Source: Pilimelia anulata (lineage in GTDB: Bacteria > Actinomycetota > Actinomycetes > Mycobacteriales > Micromonosporaceae). Taken from it: a stretch of 64,000 nucleotides of DNA. Below, piece after piece: positions 63,606 through 64,000 of the stretch (its first letter is position 1; every line of letters starts with the position of its first letter). The position numbers and the translations under genes were made by a program. Under the pieces are notes generated by a model that worked only from the letters and a program-made list of their open reading frames with translations, was not told the DNA's origin and ran no database searches. Location: contig NZ_BMQB01000002.1 of the NCBI RefSeq assembly GCF_014647895.1, forward strand, positions 186,001-250,000. Reading direction: 5' to 3'.

Positions 63606-64000
63606 ATGACCGACCCCACCACCGCCACCGCCGAGGAGCTGGGCCGCCTGGTCGGCGCCGGCGAGGCCAGCGCCGAGGAGATCACCCGGGCGCACCTGGA
63701 CCGGATCGCCGCCGTCGACGAGCGGGTGCACGCGTTCCTGCACGTCGACGCCGAGGGGGCGCTCGCCGCCGCCCGCGCGGTCGACGCCCGGCGCACGGCC
63801 GGCGAGCCGCTCGGCCCGCTGGCCGGCGTCCCGATCGCCGTCAAGGACGTGCTGGCCACCGCCGGCATCCCCACCACGGCCGGGTCGAGGATCCTTGAGG
63901 GCTGGCGCCCGCCGTACGACGCGACGCTGGTGACCCGGCTCCGCGACGCCGGCCTGGTCATGCTCGGCAAGACCAACATGGACGAGTTCGCGATGGGCTC
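63606..64000 (+). CDS. gatA: Glu-tRNA(Gln) amidotransferase subunit A, N-terminal part (cut by window end)
   Basis: 131 residues of an expected ~490. The amidase signature begins: the catalytic-triad Lys is in [24 protein letters not shown], and [15 protein letters not shown] leads to the Ser loop beyond the window. ATG 63606 directly after gatC. The reading frame is open at base 64000. Confidence 0.95.
   Translation, partial: MTDPTTATAEELGRLVGAGEASAEEITRAHLDRIAAVDERVHAFLHVDAEGALAAARAVDARRTAGEPLGPLAGVPIAVKDVLATAGIPTTAGSRILEGWRPPYDATLVTRLRDAGLVMLGKTNMDEFAMG

Overview
The window is about 74% GC, with nearly all codons ending in G or C, dense genes and many GTG starts. The gene set is actinobacterial: nucS in place of mutSL, Scy/FilP-type polar coiled-coil proteins, an NAD-dependent glutamate dehydrogenase of about 1630 residues, a LytR-CpsA-Psr protein and ATP-free ligA synteny. 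The constant use of the tetramer gtac suggests a Micromonosporaceae-like filamentous actinomycete. That family assignment is inference from composition and gene content; no rRNA gene is present to confirm it. I see no tRNA, rRNA, CRISPR array, insertion sequence or prophage.

Layout. (1) 1-4.4 kb: 3' end of murA, a 3-hydroxyacyl-CoA dehydrogenase, a GAF-EAL protein, and an ABC-2 drug-type exporter on the minus strand. (2) 4.6-8.4 kb: a large NRPS-like membrane protein of the Pls/PosA (epsilon-poly-lysine synthetase-like) family with a crippled adenylation half. (3) 8.6-16 kb: DUF4126 membrane protein, secreted M4 metalloprotease, nucS, a double-headed 3-hydroxyacyl-CoA dehydrogenase, a small Cys/His protein, an LCP cell-wall ligase and an alpha/beta hydrolase. 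(4) 16-23 kb, minus strand: hybrid histidine kinase, AI-2E transporter, and two tandem DivIVA/Scy/FilP-like coiled-coil genes. (5) 23.4-31.3 kb: acyl-CoA metabolism (methylmalonyl-CoA epimerase, thiolase, MeaB GTPase, isobutyryl-CoA-type mutase), CnoX/YbbN-like thioredoxin and an arginase-family protein. A secreted Cys-rich EEP-like protein with an AT-richer, palindrome-bearing upstream region sits inside this block. (6) 31-38.5 kb: MecA-type penicillin-binding protein divergent from the glutamate dehydrogenase. (7) 38.6-49.1 kb, accessory: TetR/DCC/membrane operon, ABC ATPase, trypsin-like protease, EamA exporter with divergent LysR, DUF6232, enoyl-CoA hydratase, DrrAB exporter, sulfotransferase and a PLDc_N protein. 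(8) 49.3-64 kb: etfBA, cysteine desulfurase, mnmA, a MetE-like protein, ligA, gatC and gatA. This conserved backbone is interrupted by a copper-oxidase/ArsR/VOC module and by an ADP-ribosylglycohydrolase that follows a decayed VOC gene.

Two backbones are recognisable from the order of genes in Mycobacterium tuberculosis: murA...nucS...mce-thiolase...thioredoxin (Rv1315-Rv1324) and etfBA-iscS-mnmA...ligA-gatC-gatA (Rv3029c-Rv3011c). Genes lying between these markers are the candidates for lineage-specific insertion.

The strongest unusual signals are the following: the Pls-like protein without a working adenylation domain or a carrier domain; palindromic operators at the TetR operon, at ArsR, upstream of the EEP gene, and at LysR and etfBA; three exact 20-bp tandem repeats ahead of gdh; short tandem duplications across or next to stop codons at four to five genes; a composition break in the middle of ligA; and a VOC gene remnant with an intact promoter and ribosome binding site.
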